From: Klebsiella electrica
GTDB lineage: Bacteria > Pseudomonadota > Gammaproteobacteria > Enterobacterales > Enterobacteriaceae
Direction of reading: 5' to 3'
Assembly (NCBI RefSeq): GCF_006711645.1
Contig: NZ_CP041247.1
Coordinates: forward strand, 2,604,001-2,668,000
DNA: 64,000 bases
Positions 25,010-34,507 of this stretch are shown here, in pieces. A program made the position numbers and the translations under genes. Numbering within the stretch: position 1 is the first letter of the stretch; each line of letters opens with the position of its first letter. The notes beneath the pieces are model-generated. The model was not told where the DNA came from and made no database searches. It worked only from the letters and a program-made list of their open reading frames with translations.

Positions 25010-25702
25010 GTGATTCTGCCGATCTTTACCCAGGGTATTTATGGTCGTCTGCGCCAGCAGGCGGGATGCGACTGGGAACAGTACGTCGCCCATCCCTTTC
25101 TCCGCCAGCTTGCCGAGGGAACCCTGCCCGAACGCGCTTTCCGACGCTATCTGACGCAGGACTACCTGTTCCTGATCCACTTTGCCCGGTGCTATGCCCT
25201 GTTGGTCAGCAAACTGCGCACGCTCCCGGAGATGCGCGCCGCGGCCGCCTCAATGAACGCGATCCTTGGCGAACTGCCGCTGCACGTCGGCTATTGCGCG
25301 AGCTGGGGGCTGGATGAAGCCACAATGGCCGCCGAAAGCGAAGCGCCGGAAACGGTGAACTACACCCGCTACGTGCTGGATATCGGTCATGCCGGCGATG
25401 CGCTCGATCTGCTGGCGGCGCTGATGCCCTGCGTGGCTGGCTATGCGGAAATCGGCCTTGGATTGCTCCACGACCCGGCCACCCGACTCACCGACAACCC
25501 CTATGCTTCCTGGATCCGTAACTACGGCGATGCGGGCTATCTCGACGGCGTCACCGCGGCCATCGGCCTGCTGGAAAGCGTCTGGCAGCAGCGCGGCGGC
25601 GAGTCGCGCCTCGCAGAGCTGAGCGTCATCTTCACCACCGCCACCCGTCTGGAAGCCAACTTCTGGCAGATGGGGCTGAATGCCGCGGCGGTTGGCCGGT
25701 GA
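25010..25702 (+). CDS. tenA: TenA aminopyrimidine aminohydrolase/thiaminase II
   Basis: A 230-residue cytoplasmic enzyme that hydrolyses aminomethylpyrimidine (base-degraded thiamin) to HMP for reuse. Helical TenA fold with FRRYLTQDYLFLIHFARCYALL, YCASWGLDEATMAAESEAP, YTRYVLDIGHAGDALDLLAALMPCVAGYAEIG (quoted in part as MPCVAGYAEIG, which carries the catalytic Cys near 136) and the Glu-rich C-terminal region. Starts at GTG 25010, directly after AGGAGG; a longer frame upstream overlaps the riboswitch. Overlaps thiZ by one base (TGATG). Confidence 0.93.
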   Translation: MILPIFTQGIYGRLRQQAGCDWEQYVAHPFLRQLAEGTLPERAFRRYLTQDYLFLIHFARCYALLVSKLRTLPEMRAAAASMNAILGELPLHVGYCASWGLDEATMAAESEAPETVNYTRYVLDIGHAGDALDLLAALMPCVAGYAEIGLGLLHDPATRLTDNPYASWIRNYGDAGYLDGVTAAIGLLESVWQQRGGESRLAELSVIFTTATRLEANFWQMGLNAAAVGR

Positions 25703-26427
25703 TGGCTCCGACCATTGCCGTGCGGGAATTAAGCCTGCGCTTCGGCTCGCGGGTCATTTTTGACAAGCTGTCGTTCGATATTCCCGCTGGACAGTGGGTT
25801 TCGCTGCTGGGCGCCAGCGGCGCCGGAAAAACCAGTCTGCTGCGAATTATCGCCGGACTGGCCGCCCCCACCCACGGTCAGGTTCAGGCCAGCGACGGGC
25901 GGCCGCTGGGCCCTCGTCTGGCCTGGATGGGGCAAAAAGATCTGCTCTATCCGTGGCTGAGCGTGCGCGACAACGTTGCGCTTGGCGCCCGCCTGCGCGG
26001 GGAGCGCGTCGATCGCCAGCGGGTCGCAACCTTATTGGAGCAGGTGGGGCTCAGCCACTGCGCCAACGATCGTCCGGCCTCGCTCTCCGGCGGCATGCGT
26101 CAGCGGGCGGCGCTGGCGCGCACGCTGTATGAAGATCGGCCGATCGTGTTAATGGATGAGCCTTTTTCGGCGCTGGACACCCTTACCCGCACGCGTATCC
26201 AGACGCTGGCGGCGGAACTGCTGACTCAGCGTACCGTGGTGTTGATTACCCACGACCCGATGGAAGCCTGCCGGCTCAGCCATCGCCTGCTGGTGCTCGC
26301 GCCGCCGCCCGGCGGCATCGATGATTCCCATCACCTGGCGGGGATACCGCCGCGGGCGCCTGACGATCCGGCGCTGTTGCTGGGCCAGGCAGAGCTGCTG
26401 CAACAGTTGATGAGGGCCAACAGATGA
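25702..26427 (+). CDS. thiZ: ThiZ-type ABC transporter ATPase (HMP precursor)
   Basis: A 241-residue ATPase powering pyrimidine import. Walker A GASGAGKTS, Q-loop WMGQKDLLYPWLSVRDNV, signature LSGGMRQRAALAR, Walker B IVLMDEPFSALD and switch His in LITHDPMEA. TGATG coupling with tenA and a 4-bp overlap (ATGA) with the permease gene. Confidence 0.92.
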   Translation: MAPTIAVRELSLRFGSRVIFDKLSFDIPAGQWVSLLGASGAGKTSLLRIIAGLAAPTHGQVQASDGRPLGPRLAWMGQKDLLYPWLSVRDNVALGARLRGERVDRQRVATLLEQVGLSHCANDRPASLSGGMRQRAALARTLYEDRPIVLMDEPFSALDTLTRTRIQTLAAELLTQRTVVLITHDPMEACRLSHRLLVLAPPPGGIDDSHHLAGIPPRAPDDPALLLGQAELLQQLMRANR

Positions 26428-27164
26428 GAGGGAAACTCTGTCGCGGCGGCGTGGTGTTCTGCGGCCTGCTGGTGTTCTGGTGGCTGCTCAGTCGCAGCGG
26501 CATCCCGGCGTTCCTGCTGCCGTCTCCATCGGCGGTGGCTGTCGCCCTGTGGGACAACCGCAGCTGGCTGGGCTGGCACGCGCTGGTTACCTTGAGCGAG
26601 ATCCTCAGTGGTCTGGCGCTCGGGGTGCTGCTCGGGGTGGTATTGGCCCTGTGCATGATGATATCGCCGCGCTTACAGCGCTGGCTGATGCCGCTGGTGC
26701 TGACCAGTCAGGCGATTCCGGTCTTCGCCCTCGCCCCGCTGCTGGTGCTGTGGTTTGGCTTCGGGATGAGCGCCAAAGTGATGATGGCGGTTCTGGTGAT
26801 TTTCTTCCCCGTGACGTCGGCATTTTTTGACGGTCTGCGGCGGGTTAATCACGACTACCTCGATCTGGCTCGAACAATGGGCGCCTCCTCAGGGGCGCAG
26901 CTCCGCCATGTCCGCCTGATGGCCGCCCTGCCGGCGCTGGGCTCCGGTCTGCGCATGGCCGCTGCCGTCGCGCCAATCGGCGCGATCATCGGCGAATGGG
27001 TCGGGTCCGCCGAAGGACTGGGCTATGTGATGCTCAATGCCAATGCGCGCATGCAAACCGATGTCTGCTTTGCGGCGTTGTTTATTTTAGTGCTGCTGAC
27101 CATTGTGCTATGGCTGGCAGTGGATGCTCTGTTACACCGGCTGATCAACTGGACGCCGGAATAA
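26424..27164 (+). CDS. thiX: ThiX-type ABC transporter permease
   Basis: A 246-residue inner-membrane permease with about six membrane segments. Typical of the nitrate/taurine/thiamin-precursor group: ILSGLALGVLLGVVLA, SQAIPVFALAPLLVLWFGFG, and the coupling motif DLARTMGASSGAQLRHVRL. Forms the importer with ThiZ and the ThiY-type binding protein. Confidence 0.92.
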   Translation: MRGKLCRGGVVFCGLLVFWWLLSRSGIPAFLLPSPSAVAVALWDNRSWLGWHALVTLSEILSGLALGVLLGVVLALCMMISPRLQRWLMPLVLTSQAIPVFALAPLLVLWFGFGMSAKVMMAVLVIFFPVTSAFFDGLRRVNHDYLDLARTMGASSGAQLRHVRLMAALPALGSGLRMAAAVAPIGAIIGEWVGSAEGLGYVMLNANARMQTDVCFAALFILVLLTIVLWLAVDALLHRLINWTPE

Positions 27165-27173
27165 GGAATAATC

Positions 27174-28109
27174 ATGCGTAAACCCGTTTTCACCGCTGTC
27201 GCATTAACCGCGTTTATCAGCGGACAGGCGATGGCCAACGAAAAGCTGACCCTGGTGCTGGACTGGTACATTAACCCGGACCACGCGCCGATTATGGTGG
27301 CGGAACAGATTGGTGCCTTTAAAGCGCAAGGGCTGGACGTTAAGATAGTACCGCCGTCTGACCCGGCCCTGCCGCCGCGTCTGGTGGCCGCCGGCCAGGC
27401 GGATCTGGCTATCACCTATCAGCCGCAGGTGCACTTTTTTGCTGATGAGGGGCTACCGCTGGTGCGGGTCGGTACATTGATTAACTCGCCGTTGAACACG
27501 GTGATCGCCCTGGATAAACGCATCAAAACCCCCGCCGACCTAAAAGGGAAAAAAGTCGGCTACTCGGTCAGCGGTATCGAGCAGGCTACGCTGGCGACGA
27601 TGGCGCAACATGCCCATATCGATCCGCAAAGCATCAAGCTGATTAACGTCAATTTCCAGCTGACCAGCGCCCTGCTGGCCGGTCAGGTTGATGCGGTGAT
27701 TGGCGGCTATCGTAATATTGAAGCGCTGGAGCTTAAACTGCAGGGTAAAGACCCGCAGGTGATGAACGTCGAAGATTTCGGCGTGCCGGCCTACGATGAG
27801 CTGGTGATTGTCGCGCGGCGCGATGAAATTCATGCGGCCAAAATCAAAAAATTCCTCGCCGCGCTGCAGGAAGGTGTCGCCTATCTGCGCGCACATCCGC
27901 AGGAAACCTGGCAGGCGTTTGCCGCCGCCCATCCGGAGCTGAATAGCGAACTGAACAAGCAGGCCTGGCAGCAGACGGCCCCCCTGTTTGCCGCCAGGCC
28001 TGCGGCGCTGGATAAGGCCCGCTACGAGGCTTATGAACAGTTTTTATATAACAACAAGTTGGTTAAAAAAATCACACCTTTAACGCAATATGCGGTCGAA
28101 CTGGATTGA
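27174..28109 (+). CDS. thiY: ThiY-type periplasmic pyrimidine-binding protein (NMT1/THI5-like)
   Basis: A 311-residue binding protein with a signal peptide cleaved after about residue 21 (SGQAMA). The mature start KLTLVLDWYINPDHAPIMVA is the NMT1/THI5-like signature, followed by GYSVSGIEQATLATM and NVNFQLTSALLAGQVDAVIGG. ThiY binds formyl-aminomethylpyrimidine, the precursor that TenA-linked pathways convert to HMP. Nine bp after thiX. Confidence 0.92.
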   Translation: MRKPVFTAVALTAFISGQAMANEKLTLVLDWYINPDHAPIMVAEQIGAFKAQGLDVKIVPPSDPALPPRLVAAGQADLAITYQPQVHFFADEGLPLVRVGTLINSPLNTVIALDKRIKTPADLKGKKVGYSVSGIEQATLATMAQHAHIDPQSIKLINVNFQLTSALLAGQVDAVIGGYRNIEALELKLQGKDPQVMNVEDFGVPAYDELVIVARRDEIHAAKIKKFLAALQEGVAYLRAHPQETWQAFAAAHPELNSELNKQAWQQTAPLFAARPAALDKARYEAYEQFLYNNKLVKKITPLTQYAVELD

Positions 28110-28120
28110 GTAACCTTACT

Positions 28121-28144
28121 GCTGACGGAAGAATTTCCGTCAGC
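28121..28144 (+). terminator. Stem-loop ending the thiamin-salvage operon
   Basis: GCTGACGGAA (28121-28130) pairs with TTCCGTCAGC (28135-28144) around a four-base loop, 12 bp after the thiY stop; followed by TCATTTAG rather than a clean T run. Confidence 0.65.
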
Positions 28145-28233
28145 TCATTTAGCGAAGCGGTAATAAACCCCGGCGCTTTCCCTCACTAAGAATTACACTT
28201 TTAATGGTTTTATAACACTTTGTATAATCCATT

Positions 28234-28260
28234 AAAATCAATGCATTAGCATTGATTTTT
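28234..28260. repeat. Perfect inverted repeat before dat
   Basis: AAAATCAATGC (28234-28244) and GCATTGATTTT (28249-28259) form an 11-bp stem with an ATTA loop. It could be a bidirectional terminator (T run within the right arm) or an operator for a regulator of the dat-ddc operon, which begins about 157 bp downstream. The rest of 28145-28415 is AT-rich without a gene. Confidence 0.55.
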
Positions 28261-28415
28261 GCGGTGTAAAAATAACGTAAAAATACCTCAATAAATAAAA
28301 CATTGAATGACGATTTAAAAAGCCATATATTGTGCGCGCTTTATGAATGGCGATTCATTTTCTTAAACCAATTATTCAACCAGAGTTCAACCGTAACGCT
28401 GGTTGTGGGAGTGAT

Positions 28416-29801
28416 ATGATGACGGATAAAGTCCGTATTGATACTTTAAGTGCAGATTTATTGGACGCTAACAACGAAACCTTTTTGGCCCGTCAGGCTG
28501 AATTCGAATCGAACGTCAGGAGTTACCCGCGCAAGCTGCCGCTGGCTATCACAAAAGCGGAAGGCGTGTGGTTAACCGATGCGGATAACAAACAGTATCT
28601 GGATTGCCTTGCCGGTGCTGGTACCCTCGCTCTTGGCCATAACCACCCTGATGTGCTGCAAAGCATCCAAAGTGTCATTACCAGCGGCTTGCCGTTACAT
28701 ACGCTCGATCTGACTACCCCGTTAAAAGATCGCTTCTCCGAATACCTGCTCTCCCTGTTACCGGGTGAAGGTAAAGAATACTGCCTGCAGTTCACCGGCC
28801 CGTCCGGCGCTGACGCCGTGGAAGCGGCCCTGAAACTGGCGAAAAAATACACCGGCCGTTCTTCGGTCATCAGCTTCTCCGGCGGCTACCACGGGATGAC
28901 CCACGGCGCGCTGTCGGTGACCGGCAACCTGTCGCCGAAAGAAGCGGTCAACGGCATGATGCCGGAAGTACAGTTTATGCCGTATCCGCATCAGTACCGC
29001 TGCCCGCTGGGTATCGGCGGCGAAGCGGGCGTGAAAGCGCTGACTTACTACTTCGAAAACCTGATCAACGATGTGGAAAGCGGCGTGCGTAAACCGGCGG
29101 CGGTGATTCTCGAAGCCGTTCAGGGCGAAGGCGGCGTGAACCCGGCTCCGGTCGAGTGGCTGCAGCGCATCCGCAAAGTGACTCAGGAACACGGCATTCT
29201 GCTGATCATCGACGAAGTTCAGGCTGGCTTTGCCCGTACCGGTAAACTGTTTGCCTTCGAACACGCCGGTATTGAGCCGGACATCATCGTGATGTCGAAA
29301 GCTGTAGGCGGCGGTCTGCCGCTGGCCGTACTGGGTATCAAAAAGCAGTTTGACGCCTGGGAACCGGGTCACCATACCGGTACCTTCCGCGGTAACCAGC
29401 TGGCAATGGCCACCGGGTTGACCACTCTGCGTCATCTGAAAGATAACGGCATTGCTGACAAAGTGGCCGCCCAGGGCGAGTGGCTGAAAGGCAAACTGGC
29501 CGACATGCAGAAACGCTTCCCGGTCATGGGTCACATTCGCGGTCTGGGTCTGATGATCGGTATCGAGATAGTCAACCCGAACGGCGAGCAGGATCATATG
29601 GGCTGCTACCCGGCTGACGGCGCGCTGTCCGCCCTGCTGCAGAAGAAATGTTTCGAAGCGGGCCTGATCCTCGAACGCGGCGGCCGTGGCGGCTGCGTCC
29701 TGCGCCTGCTGCCGTCGCTGCTGATCAGCAACGCCGAGCTGGAAATTTTCCTCGACAAATTTGAACAGGCCATGCTGGCCGCCGGTGTGCAACCGGTCTG
29801 A
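28416..29801 (+). CDS. dat: Diaminobutyrate-2-oxoglutarate aminotransferase
   Basis: A 461-residue PLP-dependent class III aminotransferase making L-2,4-diaminobutyrate from aspartate semialdehyde and glutamate. Conserved blocks [35 protein letters not shown] (in part), [26 protein letters not shown] and the PLP lysine in [14 protein letters not shown]. Two ATG codons (28416, 28419) follow GGGAGTGAT; I use the first. The next gene, ddc, completes the pathway to 1,3-diaminopropane. Confidence 0.95.
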   Translation: MMTDKVRIDTLSADLLDANNETFLARQAEFESNVRSYPRKLPLAITKAEGVWLTDADNKQYLDCLAGAGTLALGHNHPDVLQSIQSVITSGLPLHTLDLTTPLKDRFSEYLLSLLPGEGKEYCLQFTGPSGADAVEAALKLAKKYTGRSSVISFSGGYHGMTHGALSVTGNLSPKEAVNGMMPEVQFMPYPHQYRCPLGIGGEAGVKALTYYFENLINDVESGVRKPAAVILEAVQGEGGVNPAPVEWLQRIRKVTQEHGILLIIDEVQAGFARTGKLFAFEHAGIEPDIIVMSKAVGGGLPLAVLGIKKQFDAWEPGHHTGTFRGNQLAMATGLTTLRHLKDNGIADKVAAQGEWLKGKLADMQKRFPVMGHIRGLGLMIGIEIVNPNGEQDHMGCYPADGALSALLQKKCFEAGLILERGGRGGCVLRLLPSLLISNAELEIFLDKFEQAMLAAGVQPV

Positions 29802-29819
29802 GTGGAGCGAGTGACCGCA

Positions 29820-31292
29820 ATGTCCAAATTGAATCCGATTCTTGCTGGTTCGCCGCAAAGTATTGAGGCTTATCAGCAGGCGATCGCCCAGACCAGCCAG
29901 GCCGTCGCGCAATGGCTGCAGCAGCCTGAGATGTATCAGGGTAAGAGCGTCAGCGAACTGCGCGAGCGCATTACTCTTGAGTTCACCGAGCAGGGTCTGG
30001 GTAACCAGGCGGCGATTGAACGGGCTATCGAGTACTTCCTGAAAGACAGCCTGTCGGTGCATCACCCGCAGTGCGTGGCGCATCTGCATTGTCCGAGCCT
30101 GGTGGTAAGCCAGGCGGCGGAAGTGCTGATTAACGCCACCAACCAGAGCATGGACTCCTGGGACCAAAGCCCGTCGGCGACTATCATCGAGATGAAGCTG
30201 ATCGAATGGCTGCGCGCGCAGGTCGGCTACCCGGCCGGCGACGCTGGCGTCTTCACCAGCGGCGGTACCCAAAGCAACCTGATGGGGCTGATGCTGGCGC
30301 GCGATGCCTTCTTCGCTCGTCGGGGGCACTCCATCCAGCAGGACGGTCTGCCGGGTGACGTGCGTCAGTATAAAGTGCTGTGCTCTGAAAACGCCCACTT
30401 CTCGGTGCAGAAGAACATGGCGCTGATGGGTCTCGGCTACCGCGCCGTAACGCCGGTGAAAAGCGACGAATTTGCGCGGATGGACGTGGCTGACCTGAAA
30501 GCGAAAATTGCCGATGCGCAGGCAAACGGCGAGCAGATTATGGCGATCGTCGCCACCGCTGGTACCACCGACGCGGGGGCTATCGACCCGCTGCGTGCTA
30601 TCGCTGGCGTGGCGGCGGAACATCAGATCTGGCTGCACGTGGATGCGGCATGGGGCGGCGCGTTGCTGCTCTCTGAGCAGTACCGCGACTATCTGGACGG
30701 CATTGAGTGCGTGGACTCCATTACCCTGGACTTCCACAAGCAGTTCTTCCAGACCATCAGCTGCGGCGCGTTCCTGTTAAAAGATGCGCGCCACTACGAG
30801 CTGATGCGCTATCAGGCGGCCTATCTGAACTCCGAGTTCGATGAAGAACACGGCGTGCCGAATCTGGTCGCCAAATCGCTGCAGACCACCCGTCGCTTCG
30901 ATGCGCTGAAGCTGTGGATGGGTCTGGAAGCGCTGGGGCAGAAGCAGTACGCAGAGATCATCGATCACGGCGTCACCATGGCGAAAAACGTGGCGGAGTA
31001 TGTTAAATCTCAGCCAACGCTGGAGCTGGTCATGCAGCCGCAGCTGGCGAGCGTGCTGTTCCGCTCTCGCCCGGCGCAGATGGCCGGCAGCGATGATGCC
31101 GCTATCGCCCTGCTCAACCAACGTGTCGGGGATGCGCTGCTCGACTCCGGGCGAGCCAACGTCGGCGTGACCGAGCACAACGGCATGACCTGCCTGAAGC
31201 TGACGCTGCTGAACCCGATCGTGACGCTTGAGGACGTGAAGGTGCTGCTGAATCTGGTGGAACGCACCGCGCAGGAACTGCTGGCGAAGTAA
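29820..31292 (+). CDS. ddc: L-2,4-diaminobutyrate decarboxylase
   Basis: A 490-residue PLP-dependent group II decarboxylase converting diaminobutyrate to 1,3-diaminopropane. Conserved GGTQSNLMGL, AGTTDAGAIDPL, WLHVDAAWGGALL and the PLP-binding lysine in TLDFHKQFFQ. It begins 18 bp after dat; the ATG lacks an ideal ribosome site, and an in-frame GTG at 29811 is an alternative. Pair dat-ddc is as in Acinetobacter and Klebsiella. Confidence 0.95.
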   Translation: MSKLNPILAGSPQSIEAYQQAIAQTSQAVAQWLQQPEMYQGKSVSELRERITLEFTEQGLGNQAAIERAIEYFLKDSLSVHHPQCVAHLHCPSLVVSQAAEVLINATNQSMDSWDQSPSATIIEMKLIEWLRAQVGYPAGDAGVFTSGGTQSNLMGLMLARDAFFARRGHSIQQDGLPGDVRQYKVLCSENAHFSVQKNMALMGLGYRAVTPVKSDEFARMDVADLKAKIADAQANGEQIMAIVATAGTTDAGAIDPLRAIAGVAAEHQIWLHVDAAWGGALLLSEQYRDYLDGIECVDSITLDFHKQFFQTISCGAFLLKDARHYELMRYQAAYLNSEFDEEHGVPNLVAKSLQTTRRFDALKLWMGLEALGQKQYAEIIDHGVTMAKNVAEYVKSQPTLELVMQPQLASVLFRSRPAQMAGSDDAAIALLNQRVGDALLDSGRANVGVTEHNGMTCLKLTLLNPIVTLEDVKVLLNLVERTAQELLAK

Positions 31293-31297
31293 CATCA

Positions 31298-31327
31298 AGC
31301 GGGGCGGCAGTAACAGGCCGCCCCGCT
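31298..31327 (+). terminator. Stem-loop after ddc
   Basis: AGCGGGGCGGC (31298-31308) pairs exactly with GCCGCCCCGCT (31317-31327), five bp after the ddc stop. No T run follows; a second, canonical terminator is downstream. Confidence 0.7.
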
Positions 31328-31360
31328 CAATAATCCCCGCCGGGAAACTTGCCTGATAAC

Positions 31361-31390
31361 AGCCGATAACTCACCTTATCGGCTTTTTTA
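31361..31390 (+). terminator. Rho-independent terminator of dat-ddc
   Basis: AGCCGATAA (31361-31369) pairs with TTATCGGCT (31376-31384), followed immediately by TTTTTA. Together with the preceding hairpin it ends the dat-ddc transcript ahead of the convergent GATase gene. Confidence 0.8.
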
Positions 31391-31455
31391 CGTCGGTTTG
31401 CCGCCTGAAACAAGTGACACTGTCACCTAAGCATGGGCGCGCGGTCAGCGGCGTA

Positions 31456-32196
31456 TTACGGATGCGAGATATCCGGCTCCAGATAGTTGGCCACGAAGCG
31501 GGTTAATATTCCTGCGGCAACGGGACACGGCTCCACCTTATCCAGCAGTTGCTGCGGGTCGATCCCCTCTGTCCGCAGCACGTCGTCGCGATAGCGGATT
31601 AATGAACGCGCAATCTCAGGGGTAAATTCCGGATGGAACTGCGTTGACAACGCATGGCGGGCATAGCGCACTATCTGGTGGGGATCGTGCTCAGAAGCGC
31701 CCAGCACCGTCGCCTCCGGCGGCAGCCTGACGACCGTTTGCAGATGGCTGAGGTGCGCAGGGAAATGTGCCGGACGGTCGCTTAACAGCGGGTCCGTTCG
31801 TCCGGCGGCGGAAAGCGTAATCGCCTTGCATCCCGTTTCGCGCCCTGCCGGATGATATGCCACCTCGCCGCCCAGCGCATCGGCCATCAGCTGATGACCA
31901 TAGCAGATGCCAAATAATGGCATCTCCACCGCCATCGCTGAACGGATCCATGCCGCGGTTTTCTCGCTCCACGCCAGCCGATCGGTGACCATCGCCCATG
32001 AGCCGGTCAACACCGCCACGGTCTGACTATCCGGAGCCGGCAGCGCTTCCCCCGCATAGACACGCACGGTAGCTATCTGCCGCTGCCAGGGCGCAAGCAG
32101 CCGACCAAACCACAGTGGAAGATCGCCTTGTTCAGCCTCAATTTCCGCCGGCGGCGCCCCGGTCTGCACAATAAGAAGTTTGTTTCTCAACGCCAT
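31456..32196 (-). CDS. Class I glutamine amidotransferase domain protein
   Basis: A 246-residue stand-alone GATase of the GuaA-like type. Nucleophile elbow PLFGICYGHQLMADALGG with catalytic Cys at about 98, and the His/Glu pair in STQFHPEFTP. Some family members hydrolyse gamma-glutamyl compounds; the physiological substrate here is unknown. It is convergent with dat-ddc and 166 bp downstream of the PBP2-like gene on the same strand. Confidence 0.85.
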   Translation of the reverse strand: MALRNKLLIVQTGAPPAEIEAEQGDLPLWFGRLLAPWQRQIATVRVYAGEALPAPDSQTVAVLTGSWAMVTDRLAWSEKTAAWIRSAMAVEMPLFGICYGHQLMADALGGEVAYHPAGRETGCKAITLSAAGRTDPLLSDRPAHFPAHLSHLQTVVRLPPEATVLGASEHDPHQIVRYARHALSTQFHPEFTPEIARSLIRYRDDVLRTEGIDPQQLLDKVEPCPVAAGILTRFVANYLEPDISHP

Positions 32197-32362
32197 ACCC
32201 CGTTACCCTTCGATGCTTTCCTCAGTTCTTTCACTATGGAGAAAAGCGGCTGTTTCGACAAATAACCAATCTCTATGAATGACCGCCGTGCGGGAATAAG
32301 CGCGGCGCCGGCAAGGTGAAGCCATGCCCGCGCCGGGCGATACTCTCCGCCACGACTCGCCA

Positions 32363-34285
32363 CTACTGCGCGTCGGCGCTGTCTATCTGCGGAACGCCGG
32401 TTTCAGCCCCTTGCGCCACATCCGGGGCGTTGGCTGGATCAAAGATGTGGTCAAGAATAGCACGCGCCGTCGGCCCGGCGACAACGCCATCGCCGCCGCC
32501 GTTTTCCAGAATCAGCGCCATCGCCACCTTTGGATGCTGATACGGGGCAAACAAGGTATAGAAAATATGGTCGCGTAATCTGACCGGGATCATCTTCGCA
32601 TTGTAGGTCTGATTCTCTTTCAGGCTGAAGACCTGCGAGGTACCGGATTTTGCGGCAATCTGATACGGCGCGGTATGGAACAGTTTATAACCGGTGCCGT
32701 TTGGCAAATTAGCCATACCGTACATCCCGTTGCGCACGATACCCCAGTACGGCGATTTCGGGTCGCCCACCTGCGGCGTATTATCCGGCGGCTGATAGCG
32801 TTCAACTTTATTGCCGCGCTTCATGGAATAGAGCAGATGAGGATTTTTTACCTTGCCGTTGTTGATAAGCGTCGTCAGGGCCTTGACCATCTGGACCGGT
32901 GTGGCGATCCAGTAGCCCTGGCCGATGCCGACCGAAATCGTATCCCCCTGATACCACGGTTTTTTGTGCACCTTCTGCTTCCACTCGCGGCTCGGCAACA
33001 CTCCGGCATACTCTTCATTCAAATCAATCCCCGTCAACTGCCCGTAGCCAAACTTGCTCAGCCAGCTGTGAATGCGGTCAATGCCCATTTCAAAGGCCAC
33101 CTGATAGAAGAAGGTGTCCGCCGACTCCTCAATCGCCTTGGTCACATTCAACATCCCGTGGCCGGTTTTCAGCCAGTCGCGGTAGCGGCGCTGGGTACCG
33201 GGCAGCGTCCAGGTCGGCGCGCCGAAAAAGGTGGTGGTGGGCGTAATCACGCCAGCGGAAAGCGCCGACAGCGCCATATAGGGTTTTACCGTCGATGCCG
33301 GCGGATAGAGCCCCTGGGTCACGCGGTTAATCAGCGGGCGGTCCGGATTATCAAGCAGAGAACGGTAGGCCTTATAGCCAATTCCCTTCACGAAGGGATT
33401 CGGGTCATAGCTAGGACTGGAGACCATCGCCAGCACGCCGCCATCGCGCGGATCAACCACCACCACCGCCGCCCGCTGCCCCTTCAGTACCCCTTCAATA
33501 TACTGCTGTAAATGCAGATCCAGCGTCAGGTAGATATTCTTCCCGGCGACCGGCGGCACCTCTTTGAGCAGACGCACCACGCGCCCGTGGTTATCGACTT
33601 CCACCTCCTGATAACCGGTAATACCGTGCAGCTCTTTTTCGTAATAGCCTTCGATACCCTGCTTGCCGATATTATGGTCCGCGGCATAGTTCTCCGACTC
33701 GCCGTTTTTAGCCAGTCGTTGCAGATCGCTATCGTTGATTTTCGACACATAGCCGACCACGTGCGCCAGCTGGGCGCCATAGGGGTAGTCACGCTGCTGG
33801 TAGTTCTCCACGGTGACGCCAGGAAAACGAAACTCGTTCACCGCAAACCGCGCCACTTCAACATCGCTCAGGGCCGACTTCAGCGTCACCTGCTTGTAAC
33901 GACTGTTGTGATGCATATCGTCGCGGAAGCTGGCGATATCATCGGGGGTCAAATCGACGATCGGCGTCAACGCGTTCAGCAACGCGGTCATATCGGTAAT
34001 TTTGCTCGGGATCACCTGCAGGCGGTACAGGGTGATGTTCTGTACCAGCGGGATACCGTTGCGATCGAAAATAAGCCCACGACTTGGCGCGATAGGCAGC
34101 ATTTTAATGTCATTCTGATTCGATCGGGTCTGATAGAAATCGTGCTGCTCAACCTGTAAACGATAGAGGTTAAAAACCAGCACGCCAAAGCAGACCACCA
34201 CCAGTAGAAACGCGATCGCGGCACGACGAATAAACAGCATCTCTTCCGCTGAGTGATCGCGAATTTCATCTCTCAATAGGGTCAT
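32363..34285 (-). CDS. mrdA: Penicillin-binding protein 2 (MrdA-like peptidoglycan transpeptidase), probable paralogue
   Basis: A 640-residue bitopic inner-membrane DD-transpeptidase of the elongation machinery type. One membrane segment near residues 20-42, the pedestal domain with IAPSRGLIFDRNGIPL, then the transpeptidase domain with SxxK in YPPASTVKPY, SxN-type ESADTFFYQV and KSGT in AKSGTSQVF. Length and motif order match E. coli MrdA (633 residues) but with many substitutions. The usual neighbours (rodA, rlpA, dacA) are absent, so this is probably a second PBP2 copy. The ATG at 34285 is used; the frame extends to a TTG nine bases earlier. Confidence 0.9.
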   Translation of the reverse strand: MTLLRDEIRDHSAEEMLFIRRAAIAFLLVVVCFGVLVFNLYRLQVEQHDFYQTRSNQNDIKMLPIAPSRGLIFDRNGIPLVQNITLYRLQVIPSKITDMTALLNALTPIVDLTPDDIASFRDDMHHNSRYKQVTLKSALSDVEVARFAVNEFRFPGVTVENYQQRDYPYGAQLAHVVGYVSKINDSDLQRLAKNGESENYAADHNIGKQGIEGYYEKELHGITGYQEVEVDNHGRVVRLLKEVPPVAGKNIYLTLDLHLQQYIEGVLKGQRAAVVVVDPRDGGVLAMVSSPSYDPNPFVKGIGYKAYRSLLDNPDRPLINRVTQGLYPPASTVKPYMALSALSAGVITPTTTFFGAPTWTLPGTQRRYRDWLKTGHGMLNVTKAIEESADTFFYQVAFEMGIDRIHSWLSKFGYGQLTGIDLNEEYAGVLPSREWKQKVHKKPWYQGDTISVGIGQGYWIATPVQMVKALTTLINNGKVKNPHLLYSMKRGNKVERYQPPDNTPQVGDPKSPYWGIVRNGMYGMANLPNGTGYKLFHTAPYQIAAKSGTSQVFSLKENQTYNAKMIPVRLRDHIFYTLFAPYQHPKVAMALILENGGGDGVVAGPTARAILDHIFDPANAPDVAQGAETGVPQIDSADAQ

Positions 34286-34474
34286 TAGCGGCAATTCACT
34301 TGAGTTTGCATAAAAAGCGAAAAAAATAAAAAGCGGGGCAGAATAGCGTTATCGACGCGCCAACCCTACAGAAAGGTTGCTAATGATTTAGCAGAAATGT
34401 TTCAGCATGTTAGATGCCTGACAGACCATCGCAGAAACCAGGGGATGAAAATGGATGTGACGTTGTCATAAATC

Positions 34475-34501
34475 GGCCTCTGCCCGGTTAAGACAGAGGC
34501 C
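34475..34501 (-). terminator. Terminator-like hairpin after the guanidine operon
   Basis: GGCCTCTG and CAGAGGCC (34475-34482 and 34494-34501) form a stem just after the allophanate hydrolase stop, followed on the minus strand by GATTTATG. Weak T tract. The stretch 34286-34507 holds no gene. Confidence 0.55.
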
Positions 34502-34507
34502 CAGGGG

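Noticed and set aside
28758..30737. A 659-codon minus-strand frame opposite dat and ddc.
   Set aside because: It is antisense to two well-conserved genes; its composition (rich in His, Arg, Gln and Val) reflects the third-position bias of GC-rich genes.
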